A stretch of DNA of 64,000 bases, taken from positions 8,150,739 through 8,214,738 of the forward strand of contig OZ017767.1 in the NCBI GenBank assembly GCA_963969345.1, read 5' to 3'. This stretch comes from Turbatrix aceti. Its lineage: Eukaryota; Nematoda; Chromadorea; Rhabditida; Panagrolaimidae. Positions 23,001 through 35,415 of this stretch are shown one piece after another (positions within the stretch are counted from its first letter, which is position 1; every line of letters starts with the position of its first letter). Position numbers and translations under genes: made by a program. The notes under the pieces were generated by a model that was not told where the DNA came from, searched no databases, and saw only the letters and a list, made by a program, of their open reading frames with translations.

Positions 23001-26000
23001 TAATTGAAAATAAAAAAAACGTTTTTCTTTTTGTTCAAAAATAAAAAAAAAGTAATTTAAAAAAAAAATTATGTAAAAAAATTTTGTACACAACTTTTTT
23101 TGTCGTACGAATAAAGCCAAAAATGTAAAAAATTTTGACGTCAAATATTTTTTCTCAAAAAAATTGGTAAACTCTTTTATTAAAAAAAAAAATTATGAAA
23201 AGCGAAATAAATTTTTCCGTATTTTTGTGGCAAAAAAATTTTATGAAATTTTTTAATTTTTTAATGAAAAAAAATACCACATAAAAAATGAATTTTTTTA
23301 AGAATGCATTTTTTTTTAATTTGCAGAACGTAATTTTTTTTAAATTTGTCACCAAAATTTAAAAAAAAATTTAAAAACTGATTTTCCATAAACAATTTTT
23401 AGAAAAACCGCCAAAAAAATTTTAAACTCATTTTTTTAATTCCAAAAACCCGCACAACTAACCTTGATCTTCCTTGCAGCTACAGACATGAATTTCGTCA
23501 TCTTGACAAGCGACAACAAAATTCTCGCGTTGATCGACGGATAGAACGCGACCTGATCCAGCACAGAGCCCGTGAAAAACTCAAAAAACTGGACAATTGA
23601 GTTGTTCGCCAGAAATTGGACCTGAGTCGGCAGGAAAGCCTCCGACTGAACGACCGGCGTCATGATCGCGTGGAGGACGTGGAAGAGAAATGCCGTCCTC
23701 GTCGGGTATTCTGGCTGGACGATGTACTGGGAGAGGTTGTTGTCGTGGACGGCCTGCTCGATGTCCAGGAGGAGGTCGTCGGTGAGCGTCAGGTGGTCCA
23801 GAAGGTTGGCAATCTCGTCTCGAAGCGCCGTCTTGCCGAGGCTATGGGCGAGGTCGGCAAAATCGAGGAGGTAGAACGCCCGGGGTCGGTCTTCGGCGAG
23901 GACGATGGGTGGCATTTCGAATCGCTGGGTGTTCGTGTCGGGGACGATTGGGATCGTGTACAGGCTGAAAAAATCCGAATTTCGTTTTTTTTTCAAAAAA
24001 AATGACCAAAAACAAAAAAAATATTCGAAATTACTGCCAAAAATAAAAAAATGTAAAAAAATAGCAAAAAAACTGGAAAATATTTGTTCAAAAAAACAAA
24101 CAAATTACAAAAAAAACATTATTTTAGGATTTTTTTCACCAAAAAACGTTATTTGTGCAAAAAAACAACAAATTACAAAAAAAACGGTGTTTTTGATTTT
24201 TTTTTATCAAAAAACCTTATTCACAAAAATCAGAACATCCGAAGTAACATTTTTTTTAGCAAAAAAAAAGTGTTACTTCATAACAAACAAAAAATTGTTA
24301 CTTCACGTGACCTGATTTTCATGAATAACATTTTTTCACAAAAAAAAGTTCAAAAAACAATGTTATGTGCAAATTTTTATTTGTAAAAATTTCTAAAAAC
24401 CCTTGTTTTGTAAAAAAATGTCCTACTTTTTAGAAAAATTTTTTTTTTGCGTATTTTTACAAAAAAAATTTTTTTTTCAGTTTTTTTTTGGTAAAAATTT
24501 CAATCCATATTCTTTTTTTCAAAACAAAATTTCTTTCAAACTCACTCATCATCGCTGTCTTCGCCACCAGACGAATCCGCAGAATCCGACCTTCCCGTAA
24601 CGTTGAACGACGACCTCTGACACCCATTATTCGCCGGTCTAACCGCGATAATCGTCGTCTCATCGATGCCCAGCTCGCCGAGTGTCTTTTTCATCGGTGC
24701 ATTCCCCGCCAATCTGAGAACATCCATTTGGATTCCCGGATTAAGGGCTGGAAATTGATCAACCTTGAGGACCGTCAACATCTGCGACATTTTTGCCTGC
24801 CATTCCACCGGATTGAGTCCGGATGACGGATTAAACGTAAATAAATCCATACGTATGACATCATCCATTCTGAGAGACTCATTTCCACCGTATGCCTGAA
24901 CGTATATCGTCCGGTAGAGATGCCTTAGGGTCCAATTTGAATTGACATTCAATTTGATCCTCGTATCTGGCCTGAGTTTTGGTAGTTCTGCGCGATGTAC
25001 GTGGACCTGCAGCGTGAAGCACTTTCCCATCGACGCTCGGTAGAGCGGGACGTAGACCCGGTCGGGAGAGTTATTTTCGTACCGTACAATGAGTACTTTG
25101 AGCGTCTTGACAACTCTCTGCGCCCGATTTATCGTCAAATCAAGTTCTGCATTTTCACCTGGATCCTCTCCTTCGTCCGGCTGCTTTCTCATCCTCGCTT
25201 CAAATTTTCTGAGCATATCGAAGCACTCGTCGATGAGGGTTTCTGACGATCTATTGCCCCTCGGAGGCAGAGACATGTCTTCCATCTCACAGGTCGCAAA
25301 ATCCGTCGCTCGATGGGAGACATTGTCCGGGGCTTCGAGAATCACCTTCCACAGGTAATTCCTTGCTTTTTGGATGTATTCCGCCGTCGTTAGCGGCGAC
25401 AAATTCACCGCTTCCGTCGTTTCTGTCGAATTCTGCGGCGATGGACCGTAGGAAACCAGTCCAACGCCATTTTCACCCGGTCTCAAACTCACATGATCCG
25501 CGACCGAATATTTCAGCATCGACGCAATCTCGTTGAAGGAATTCACCGTAAAGTGTTCTGGCGCAAATCTCAGTAGACAGGTTTCAAAAATCGTTCTCAT
25601 CGCTGATTCCGAAAATTTTGACATATTTGCGCCAAAAAATCCGAATCCACGTTGTCTTTCGTAGTCTGAGACTGGATTCTGGATTATGGCTTTCCAGAGC
25701 TTTTGCATGTCGTCGACCGAAGCGTAGTGTTTCCGCTCCGCGCATTCGGAAATAAAGAATCCAAGTGCATCGAGTCTCGTTGAAACGTGAAATCGATGGG
25801 TAAATTTCGATCCAATCAGACAGATATCCACATTTTCGAGCGGCAGTGCCAGGCCCTTCGCCTCGACGTCTTCCCTGCACCGTTCCATGTAATACGCGAT
25901 CGAATCAATCAGGATATGGATCGTATTTTCCTTTGCGATGAGCGTGAACATTTCTTTTGGCGTCGTTTGCTTTTTTCTGAATTCTTTCGGATCACAGACG

Positions 26001-29000
26001 CATTGCTGGAGGTGGGTAAACAGAGGCACCGCCCGATCGGTGTTTTGCTTGATCTCCGACATGCAATTGTAAAAACAATTTTTCCTCAGAACATCTCCGT
26101 TGATCGCGCTGTTCAGAATCGCGACCCGAACATTCAGCAGGAGTTCGATGGCTTCGATAGAGACGTCTTTGATGTGGAAGAGGTCCCAGGTAAGGTCAAA
26201 TAATTTCACATTCAGCGCGAGAGCGTCCGGAAGATCGTTTTGACAAGGCATGAGATTCCGACAAAAATCGAGGAGAAGGATGCGTTCTCGCGTAACCTGC
26301 GTGCCCTTGAACGACTCACCGACGAGGCTGTAGAGTCGCTCCATCAGGGGAATTGTCATGGAAGACGAAAGCTTGGCGAGAGCGTTGAGGACGTTTCGCT
26401 GGACGACGTCGTGCTTGCCCCACATGGCGCCCCACGTGAGTTCGAGGTCCTCCGGGCGAAAGACGTCATTGTGCAGGAGAACAGAGAGGACATTCTCCAG
26501 CCTCTCCGCATACGCAGAAATATGCAGATTGTCCCTCAGCAGGATAGCGAGGACCCCGTTGTCGTGGAACCACTTGACAAGCTCACCGAATGTCTTTGAC
26601 GTCTTGATCATGGCGTCGTACCTCGCGTGGCTGTCCATCTGATGGGCCGTCGAGCGAAGAAGGCGGAAGAGCTCCTCGACAGCGTACGTCCGCCCAATGA
26701 GCTTCGCGAGTTGAATCATTTTGAGCAGAAATCGGAGCAGGACGTCATCGATGCGTTGGACGAGATCGTCGGAAACGGCGCCTTTGTTGTGCATGAAAGC
26801 GAGGATATCCCGGACGTGGGTGGCCATTTCGAGTCGATTCGACTCATTCAGCGTCTTGGTGTCCTTGAATTTCCAGTCTTCGTCGGTGGCGCCTTCCATG
26901 AGTTCGAGGGATTTCGTGGCAAGCTCGACCATCCAGCCGGCGGCCTCGGGTTTCAGGTGGACGGAGAGTGAGGCTGCGAGTCTCAGGACTCGGAGTAGGT
27001 GTTCCTGGAAAATTAAAAATTGAAATAAGTTAATTTTTTTTGAATTTTTGAACGTAAAAATAAAATACTAAAAATAATTTAGCAAAATGAACAAAAATTA
27101 AAAAATTATAAAAGATGAAAAACAAGTGTAAAAAGTAACAAAAATTCACCAAAAAGTGTTATTCCCAAAAATCCGAAAATCACAAGTAACATTTTTTAGG
27201 CCAAAAAAAAGTGTAAAAAGTAACAAAAATTCACCAAAAAGTGTTATTCCCAAAAATCCGAAAATCAGAAGTAACATTTTTTAGGCCAAAAAAAAGTGTT
27301 ACAACATCACAAAAAATGTTGTATTTTTGTTTTTCCAAAAAAAATCAATTTTTTCTTCAAAGTTGAATTTTTAGTCCGTTTTTATTGCAACGAAAAATTG
27401 TAACAAAAATTTCTCACGAATACAAAAAAATGTGTGAAAAGTAACAAAAATGTCAAATTGTAAAATTTTCATAAAAATTTTTTCGTATTTTTTAGCACAA
27501 TTTCCAATAAACCTTTCATGACCCTCATTTCCAAAACACCAGCTGCCAAAATTCCCCCCTAATCGACAAAAAAATGATTCAAAAACCTTCCCGAACAACC
27601 TTGCCTAATTAAAAACCACCTCACCTGCTCGCTATTTCAAGCATTTTCAAGAAAATTAAAAATTCAATCAATCCCCAAAAAATCAAAAAAACTCACAGAA
27701 ACAGAATCGTCTTGGAATGTATACGACACCTTTGCCTGGACGTATTTTTCCAGCTCGGTGAACCCGTCAAACATGCTGAAGACGTACAGGAGGCCCTTGT
27801 ACCACTGGAAAGTCTGCCGTCTGATATCTTGTACCCGGTAGACGACAAAATTCTCCAAATCCGTTCGCTGGAAGAAAACTGGGATGCACTCGAAGGACAT
27901 TTTTGCCATGAACGAGTGGAAGAGGACTTTGTCGGAGAAGACGTAGTACGCGATGTGGATGTAGTCCTTGGGAATGATGAAGGTCGGAGAGGCGTTGGCT
28001 ACCTTCAGCTTGAGAGCGAACAGTCTCACGTACATCGCACACAGGTACCAGACGTGTTTCTGCAAAAAAATTAGGGTAAACCAAGCAAAAATGAAAAAAA
28101 AAAGAAATTTAATCATAAAACTGTCGTTTTTATCAAAAAATGTCAAAGTTGAACAAACATTTTATTTTTGGTCAAAAAATGCTAAAAAATGAAAAAAAAG
28201 TTCACTTTGTATAAAAACAAATCAATTGTGCCCCAAATTTTTTTAAATTTCATTTTTAGAAAATTCAAATTTTTTTGTCAACAATTTCCAAAAAAAATAC
28301 ATTCAGACATAAAAACAAAAAAAAATTTACGTCAAGTTGATCTTCGAACGTAAAAAAAACCTAAAAAATTCAAGAAATATTATTTGTTTTTTTTTGTAAT
28401 CGTAAATGTCAGTTTTCGCAAAAAAAATTGTTTTTAGTCATAAAATTCACAATTTTCCAGAAAAACATCAAAAAATCGATTTTCGGTTTAAAAACGTCGA
28501 GTTTTCTAAAAAAATATTTTCATTACATTTTTTTAACTGCGAAATGTAAATTTTCAAAAAATCCATTTTATATTAAAAATAAATCTAAAAAAATCAATTT
28601 CTACCCCAAAAAAATTTTTTTTGTTCTAAAAATAACCCACCGAAGTCAAGAGAGACCACTGACTCATGGACTGATCAGTCAAAAGCTTCTCAAAACAAAG
28701 CGACGCAAATCTGAGAAACTCAGAGATGTTCAACGTGTCCTGGGGTACCTTCTGGATAATTTGGGTCGTGCACTCGATCAGCCTCGCAAAGGATTCTCCC
28801 GGCTCGATCGGTATCGAGCAATTCGCGTGATTAATGCGATTCATGAATTCATGGACCAGGGACTGAGGAAGATCTTCGCAGTCTTGAAAATCGTCGATCG
28901 GAGCGTCCAGGGGGTACATCTGGGATGTTGAGGCTGAAAAAACCAAAAAATAGACCCCTATGAATGAAAAATAAGATTTTGAACTCACCACACTCTTCTC

Positions 29001-30473
29001 CATCGGAAACTACACCGTCGGATACACTCATATCGTCGGAAGCGTTGTCTTCCTGGATGAGGCCTTCGGAGTCGTCACCGCCTTGCAGGGGTAACCCTGC
29101 AAAAAAAAAAACTCGTGTGGCGGCACAAATAGAACTACAAATTTGTCTTTCCCTCAGTTAGGCAGTCAGTCAGTGAATGCAGGTGTCAAATAAAAATGGC
29201 CAATTACTTTGACGACGAAAAACTATGAAAAGGTTAAATTCGAGCGCGCGCACACAAGTTTCGTTTCGTTTCTCAGACAAAAAAAAAGAAGTAAGCAAAG
29301 CCAGAGGGGGGGAAAAGAAGCGAGTCGTCGGCTGTTGGCAGTCAACAATTGCAATTACCGTTCTAACGAGTGCTAGAGCCTCTAGAGAAGCAGGTAGTCA
29401 GTCGTCAGTGGCGACGCGACGGCCAACAAACACAAAACGACACCGTCGAGCAGTAAAATTACAAATTGAACGTAAAAGGTCAAATCCGTCTTTTTTTTGG
29501 GGGTTTTGCAATCAAATCGTAAACACTTTTTTTTGGGATGTTTAAAATCGTAAACAGTTTTTTAGGGGGGTTTTAGAGCAAAAAAAACGCAAAATCCATC
29601 AATTTTGTAAAAATCTTTAATTTTGAAAACTGTCAAGAAAAAAAGAACGAACCGGAAACGATCCATCCGGACCAAAAATGCATGTATTTAAAAAATTGGC
29701 ATAAATTAAAAGAAAAAGCCGACTGGATCCACAAAAAAAAATAAAAAAAAGTGATGTAAGACAAGACGGCGGAAAAAAGATGAAAAACCAGGCAAACCCA
29801 TTATCAAAAAATGAGTAGGTGATAAACAGATGCAGACGCCGACGCTCGAATGTAGTTGTTTTTTGGGGCGGCGAGATTTCAACATTCTCGCCGACACAAA
29901 AAATTTGAAGCAAAAAGTGACAAAAAAATACGAAAATTGGAAGCAAAAGCGCCAAAAAAGACGAAAATTGGAAGCAAAAAGCGACAAAAAAGCAAACATA
30001 ACAAAATAAAAGTAAAAAATTTTTTCGCGTAACAAAAATTTAGATAAGCAAAATTTCGACAAAAAAATAAAAAAATTGCATCAAAAAGCGTCAGAAAAAA
30101 ATCAATAAGAATTTTTAACGCAACAAAAAAAATTTCTTGCAAAAAAGTAATAAAAACTCACCGTCAGCAGAAGTCATGATGTAGTCATCTCCGTCTTCTT
30201 CGTCCTCGTCACCCGATTCCATTTCCTGGTACATCTTGAGCTCGTCAATGTCTTGGAACATTTTTGCGCTGTTGTCGATAGCGCCGCTGTTTCTTCGTCC
30301 GAAATCCAAAGATTGAGGAAATTTGGACTGGTTGGCGTTGGGGATCATTTTTTTGTCGTCTGAAGGAAAAATATTAGGGCTTTTGTGGAAAATTTGTGGA
30401 AAAAAAAGAACTTACCCGGATCGGTACCACATCCGTCTTCCGGTCCGATGCCGGAGCTCCGTGGATCACCCAT
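14077..30473 (-). CDS. USP9X / fat facets-type ubiquitin-specific protease
   Basis: Sixteen exons (minus) join in frame to about 3202 residues: 30416-30473, 30162-30359, 28989-29096, 28641-28933, 27697-28059, 24546-27004, 23463-23964, 22477-22960, 20816-21856, 19211-20352, 17844-18856, 16809-17244, 16262-16755, 15467-15769, 14675-15109, 14077-14356. A long helical N-terminal region leads to a ubiquitin-like segment in exon 6. The USP core has the Cys box (GLKNAGATCYMNS, about residue 1795), a zinc-ribbon pair (CKDC, CEKC) and the His box (HSGEAHGGHYYSYI, about residue 2074). REQQDAVEFFNSLADELDE and YVKGDVLEGDNAYYCEKC are close to vertebrate USP9X. It would cleave ubiquitin from substrates, acting in trafficking and stability control. 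It is longer than human USP9X (about 2550) through acidic N-terminal and low-complexity C-terminal exons (poly-Asp, poly-Gly, Ser-rich). Confidence 0.9.
18857..19210 (-). other. Intron with duplicated exon edges, inside the USP gene
   Basis: The first bases of this intron (gttggttcgaaaatgccc and following, read on the minus strand) nearly repeat the first bases of the downstream exon (GTTGGTTCGAAAACGCCC and following). The end of the upstream exon (GAACTCCAG) resembles the end of the intron (GAACTTCAG). Direct repeats of about 35 bases thus surround the intron. Its interior (about 18866-19095) is also homologous to part of the next intron (about 17508-17712), with shared words such as TTTTAAACGGCGAAAC. 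Confidence 0.75.
27125..27295. repeat. Tandem duplication in a USP intron, unit about 85 bp
   Basis: Two adjacent copies, differing by about one base, of a unit starting AGTGTAAAAAGTAAC and ending TAGGCCAAAAAAA. A shorter relative lies near 24190-24290. Confidence 0.85.
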
Positions 30474-32443
30474 GTCTGTTCAGAACCCGATTCAAAGAGA
30501 TCAACGGAAGAAAAGTCAATGAGTGCCAAAAATGAATAAATAAGAACAATGATAAAATAATTCGCCAGTCGAGAGTCTTGCACGTCGAACTAACAGCACA
30601 CTGATGGCATTATTCTATTTTTTGTCGGAAGGAAGAATGAGTTTGAGGCAAAAACTGGAATAGTAGCTAGAGAAAAAAAAATATGGCGACCCGGAAAGAA
30701 GACTACTTTTTTGATGATGATGGGATGGGATGAAAACCTCTAGTTTGTCCTGGAAGATGGTAAAAGTAACAAAAATGCCATGGTGTCGCGCAACAAACAA
30801 CAAACAATTGACAACAAAAAAATGAACGTAAACCAATATAAAAACTCGTCAAGAAAATGGACAAACGAACCTCCTCGCAACGACCTGAGGTAAGCGCGAA
30901 AAACACGAACGAACACGAACACGAGACAGAGACCCAACCCCGGCAGAGAAGCAGGCAGGCTAACTCAAAACTCATACAGACATCGGTTATTATAATCATA
31001 ACACGCTTATAATGAACACATATTTTTGTTGAATACAAAAAAATATAATATTTCTAAAATGTGTACACATATATATTATTTTTGTGGGCAAGAGAGAAAG
31101 TGTGGCAACAGAGGAGATGAAAACGTCAAAGACGACGAGAAAGAGAGAAGAGAACAAACGAACGAACGCAGGCAGACAAACATACGACCGTTGGATGGAC
31201 GTGGAACGCCGACACACGCGGGTTCTGCGAGACCGACGCACGCACGCGCACCAGAGGAGAGACAAACAATGGCACTCGGACGCGGAAATGGTTACACGCT
31301 GAGCTTTTTGGATGCATGTTGCATGCAGATAAAGGGAGGAAAAACGCGCGCAAAAGTGATCACGTGCGTACGCACTTTTTTGACGTTTTTTGAAGCGATT
31401 TTTAGTTACGGTTTTTATTCGTTGCAGGATTGTATGGATCGATTCTGGGGTTTTGGTGTTTTTTTAGGTTGTTTTCTTCCATTTTAGACCATTTTTTTCT
31501 TTTGGTCATTTTTTTATGGCAAATAGGTCTTTTACGATGCGATACGGTAGTTTTTGTTTAAAAAAGTGTTATTTTATCCATTTACGATCTTTTTCTGATC
31601 GTTACAGAATTCCATGAATTGTTTTACGGTTTTGTGTGGTTTTTTAGGTCGTTTTCTTCCATTTTGGATTTTCATTTTCTTTTTTGGTATCTTTACATTG
31701 CAATTAGGCCTTTTACGGTAGTTTTTGATGAAAATAGTATTTTTTACCCAGTTTCGATCTTCTTTGTTTTTTCCGTGTTTTTTGCTGTTTTTCACCGAAA
31801 TTGAATTTCTCATTGTACCTGAGCGACGGAATCATCTGATTTTTGATAAGCTGCATGTATAATTCTGTTATCAGCTGTTAGAGGGGTCTTTGTGAATTTT
31901 TTGATTTCTCAAAAACTTGTCAGCACTTTACTGGGGCTTCTTTATTGATAATGTCACTCAAAAAAGCAATTAAAAACGATTTCCGGTAAAAAGTGAAATT
32001 CCACTGAAAAAAAATAACGCGAAGGTATCAAAAAGCACAGTTTCACGCAAACGATCGTGATCCAGTCAGGTTTTGTCAACTGACCTCTATCAATCAGTTC
32101 AAACATGTTTGAGATGTGCATCGACGATCGCGATTATAGTAGACGTCTACTATCCCGATTTTGCACATATTTACAACAGGTATCACCGACATAATCATCC
32201 TATCGGCTCGGTAAAAGACTGTATAACCGTAAACGATGGATGATGATGATGCATCATAAAAAAAGGTAATTTAATGAAAAATTGCCTGGTTGCGCAGTCA
32301 TTGCATTTTGACAACGGTCCATTCAGTCCCTTTTGACCCAAATATCCATCCTCCCACTCGCGATTGATGTGAGTGAGCGAGCACAAATCAATTGGTCAAG
32401 CGACTTTGTCTTGTGCGTTGTCGGAAGGAACGGGAAGAGAACC
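30474..32443. other. Intergenic, divergent promoter region, diverged tandem repeat
   Basis: Spacer between the USP start and a divergent (+) gene. It contains two diverged units of about 185 bp (near 31435-31610 and 31620-31800) sharing GGTTTTTTAGGTCGTTTTC-type words. Open frames here are Arg/Thr-rich or Lys/Asn-rich and lack exon borders. The USP 5' UTR and promoter should lie at the left edge. Confidence 0.5.
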
Positions 32444-33007
32444 ATGACGACCGTGAGTGCCAGGATTGTCATTCTTGTCGGATTTGTACTTGTGCCATCG
32501 CTCGGTGCTCCGGTCGTAGACGGCGAAGCTTCGGGAACGAGCATCGTCGAGGCGGAATGCTCATTTTCGATCCACGAAAAAGGCCCTACCGGAAAAGAAC
32601 TCAAAGGAACGTCCCTCGACGCTGAACTGTACTACCGTATCCGATGCAAGCCCCGCGATAATTATTGTCTCAAGGTGACAAATTGTACCGTAACCAATCA
32701 GGCTGATAACCCAAAAGCCGTCCTGCATCCCATAATTGACGATTTAGGATGCACGGAAGAACCTGGACTTTTTGAAAACATTACGGTCAGTTTTTTGGCT
32801 TCTGGATGGGTCTTGACACGAAATATTAAAATATTTCAGTACGAGGACAATTTCACCGCTGGCATCTACAATCCCGTGCCTATCCGTTTTCGGGGAAGTC
32901 AGTCGGCTATCAAACTCCAGTGCGTCACCGTTTTGCTGCCTATTGAAGACAACGGAAAGTGTGAACGTCCAATTTGTCCCCGAATTGATACTGATGGTTC
33001 TGAGTAA
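32444..33007 (+). CDS. Small secreted protein with ZP-C-like end
   Basis: Starts at the ATG at 32444 with a signal peptide (ARIVILVGFVLVPSLGAP). The contiguous frame hides a 54-base intron (32786-32839; GTCAGT...TTTCAG), itself a multiple of three and stop-free. Splicing gives about 169 residues. Conserved-looking cysteines and LFENITYEDNFTAG, YNPVPIRFRG, KLQCVTVLLP and CERPIC resemble the C-terminal half of a zona pellucida module as found in cuticlins and other extracellular matrix proteins. No membrane anchor is seen. A poly(A) signal AATAAA lies at 33018-33023. The assignment to the ZP superfamily is an inference from spacing and style, not a firm match. Confidence 0.65.
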   Translation: MTTVSARIVILVGFVLVPSLGAPVVDGEASGTSIVEAECSFSIHEKGPTGKELKGTSLDAELYYRIRCKPRDNYCLKVTNCTVTNQADNPKAVLHPIIDDLGCTEEPGLFENITVSFLASGWVLTRNIKIFQYEDNFTAGIYNPVPIRFRGSQSAIKLQCVTVLLPIEDNGKCERPICPRIDTDGSE

Positions 33008-33269
33008 CTGTAATAATAATAAATACTGTTTTACAGACAAAAGAAAAAAAAATAGATCGTAAACAACAACAAAAAAGAAAAAATACGTTTTGTTAAAAAA
33101 ATTGCGCGCAACATGCGAATCATCCGCGAACGGAAATTTCCACTCATTTGTCAAAAGCAATTGCAATTGCTCCTGAAGCGATTACAAGTTGATTACGTTC
33201 TTTTTGTGTATTGTTTATCACTGTTTACTGTTATCATTTTTGTACTCAAGTTAGCTTCTCATCCTTCCC

Positions 33270-34029
33270 ATGGCTCAGCCAGCAGCCTATCAGCCATACA
33301 ACAACGCGCGACTCCATCGAACGCCTGCAGTTCGTCGAACTCAGATTTCAGTATGCTTCATCAACAAAACCGATCATTCTGTAACCTTCTGGTGGCATGA
33401 TGGGGTTGTAAGTCACTCTCTGGGCCTTGGTTGTTCATTTTTATGAATTTCAGACAAAAGAACCAAAGTTATACGGTGTTTTGCTTCCAAAACGCTACGT
33501 TAACATTCTAACGTATCCGAGTCGGTTTTTCCTACGTGCAAATTGTCAGATTTTTATTAACATTTTTTGCAGAGCACAAATGGTCGTTTCGGGACAAATT
33601 TGATGGGACGTATCTCATTCCCGTTGATTGCCAGTTTGAAAACAGTCATCCGGATGTCCCGTATTGGACGGCGCCGATCGAAATGCCCAGACGGCATACG
33701 GGTGACCGAATCAACAGATTTCCCGTCGTTATCAGCGAATCCATCTGTGGATTGGAGTACCTGGCGCTCAAGACGGTTTCTAAGATACTGGAAAATCGGT
33801 TAGAAGGCATTTCGGAGCTTCCTCTTCCTCCTAAGCTCAGGGTTCGTTTTTTAAAAGGCTTTTACCCCAAAATTTGAAAAAGAAACAAAATTTTGAACTA
33901 AATGGATATAATCAATGCAAATCTCAAAAATCCTAAATTTTTCAGCAAAAAATCGAAAAATACACCAAACAACGACTCGAATTTACGGCCAAACTCGACG
34001 CACTCATTATTCCGACTCCGAATGCATAA
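33270..34029 (+). CDS. vhl-1: Von Hippel-Lindau (VHL) homologue
   Basis: Exons 33270-33407, 33454-33535, 33573-33841 and 33946-34029 join in frame to 190 residues, near the size of VHL. The beta domain is recognisable: VCFINKTDHSVTFWWHDG, then LYGVLLP, TYPSRFFLQHKWSFRDKFDG, which parallels the VHL strand pattern with the HxWxFRD motif. A helical segment (GLEYLALKTVSKILENR) stands where the elongin-binding alpha domain should be, and a short helical tail follows. VHL is the substrate receptor of a CUL2 ubiquitin ligase that binds hydroxylated HIF and triggers its degradation. A poly(A) signal lies at 34230-34235. Sequence identity to vertebrate VHL looks low, so the call rests on domain order and the FRD motif. 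Confidence 0.8.
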
Positions 34030-34325
34030 AACTCAACTCACATCTTTCAAATTATCCGTGCTGGTGTCCTTTCTGTCATCATTCATTCCTTTCATAAATT
34101 CATTTCCAAGGCATTTTTTACTACAACATCTACGAGGTGTGCAAATCGGAAACCCTCGATATCTAACAAAAATACGAGGACCCATACGTTATATTATGTA
34201 CATATTGCCATTAGAACACGTTTTAGTATAATAAATATTGTATACAAAGACAATAGGGCCGGAAAAAACATAAAAACGAACGAAAAACGGTAAAAAACGA
34301 TAGAAACGCATATCTTGGGTTCTCG

Positions 34326-35296
34326 CACAGTGGGAATTTCCCCTGCATTCTTATGACCACGCGTGCGCACTCATTTCTTCCCGCGATTTTCTCTTGCATA
34401 TTTTTTCGCTCGTTTTTTGCGCAGTGTCTTTTGTTCGACGAGGTATCCTGGAGCCAGGAATAGAGATTTCAGTTTCGCATTTTTTTACATTACTAGGCTT
34501 GGATAGTCGTATGTTTTCGCGCCAGAACTGAATTTTTTTGTCTTGTGCGCTTTGCGTTGGAAGCCGGCAAAAAACCGGTAATTTTGGATTTCGAAGGATC
34601 CCCACTTGGCTCAAAAACATCCGGTGTGCCCAAAATTTTTTTTGGGAACTACTATCAGTGTGGTACACCTCTATGCAAAGTCGCTTCTCGATCCATCCGA
34701 TTCTTTTCGAGAAATTTTCATATCAGCTCTTTCACTATCGGTGATCACAAATTCGGTGATAAATCACGCTACCGCCAGTCTGTTATCGATCTTTTTTTTC
34801 TATATCGATTTCCTACATTACCTTGACTCAAACTAACGATATATGACATCCATTGTTTTTTTTCCATAGGATAATAGTCTTTCTAGTGGAAGTTAGGTGG
34901 TAGATAATTTCTCGAAAAGAATCGGATGGATCGAGAAGCGACTTTGCATAGAGGTGTACCACACTGATAGTAGTTCCCAAAAAAAATTTTGGGCACACCG
35001 GATGTTTTTGAGCCAAGTGGGGATCCTTCGAAATCCAAAATTACCGGTTTTTTGCCGGCTTCCAACGCAAAGCGCACAAGACAAAAAAATTCAGTTCTGG
35101 CGCGAAAACATACGACTATCCAAGCCTAGTAATGTAAAAAAATGCGAAACTGAAATCTCTATTCCTGGCTCCAGGATACCTCGTCGAACAAAAGACACTG
35201 CGCAAAAAACGAGCGAAAAAATATGCAAGAGAAAATCGCGGGAAGAAATGAGTGCGCACGCGTGGTCATAAGAATGCAGGGGAAATTCCCACTGTG
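34326..35296. mobile_element. Foldback transposable element, 971 bp with ~390-bp inverted arms
   Basis: Near-identical inverted arms at 34326-34716 and 34906-35296 (coordinate sum 69622), ends CACAGTGGGAATTTCCC, spacer of about 190 bp. TCTCG flanks both ends. The duplicated FCF1 locus at 38323 onward shows the uninterrupted sequence GGTTCTCGCGACG, i.e. an empty site, implying a 5-bp target duplication. No transposase is encoded; the mirrored open frames are a by-product of the symmetry. Confidence 0.85.
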
Positions 35297-35415
35297 TCTC
35301 GCGACGAAAAAAATTGAATTCGCTCCGAGACCATGAACTTGTTGCTGCACAAGTTTTGTTGGTTCAACTTCCCTTTTTCATAGTTTTCCAGCTTTCAAGC
35401 TTCCTTTTTCGGCAA

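Noticed and set aside
24000..24540. Open frames of Lys/Asn/Phe in poly-A/T introns
   Set aside because: Homopolymer-rich intron sequence gives long stop-poor frames by composition alone.
29225..29545. Possible small gene within the USP intron
   Set aside because: Short, compositionally biased frame inside an intron, with no start context or homology that I recognise.
31026..31487. A 153-codon plus-strand open frame
   Set aside because: Arg/Thr-rich translation without domain, signal peptide or conserved style; it lies in the spacer upstream of the USP gene.
34351..35271. Mirrored open frames of 100-124 codons
   Set aside because: They are identical by symmetry of the foldback arms; composition and lack of exon borders argue against genes.
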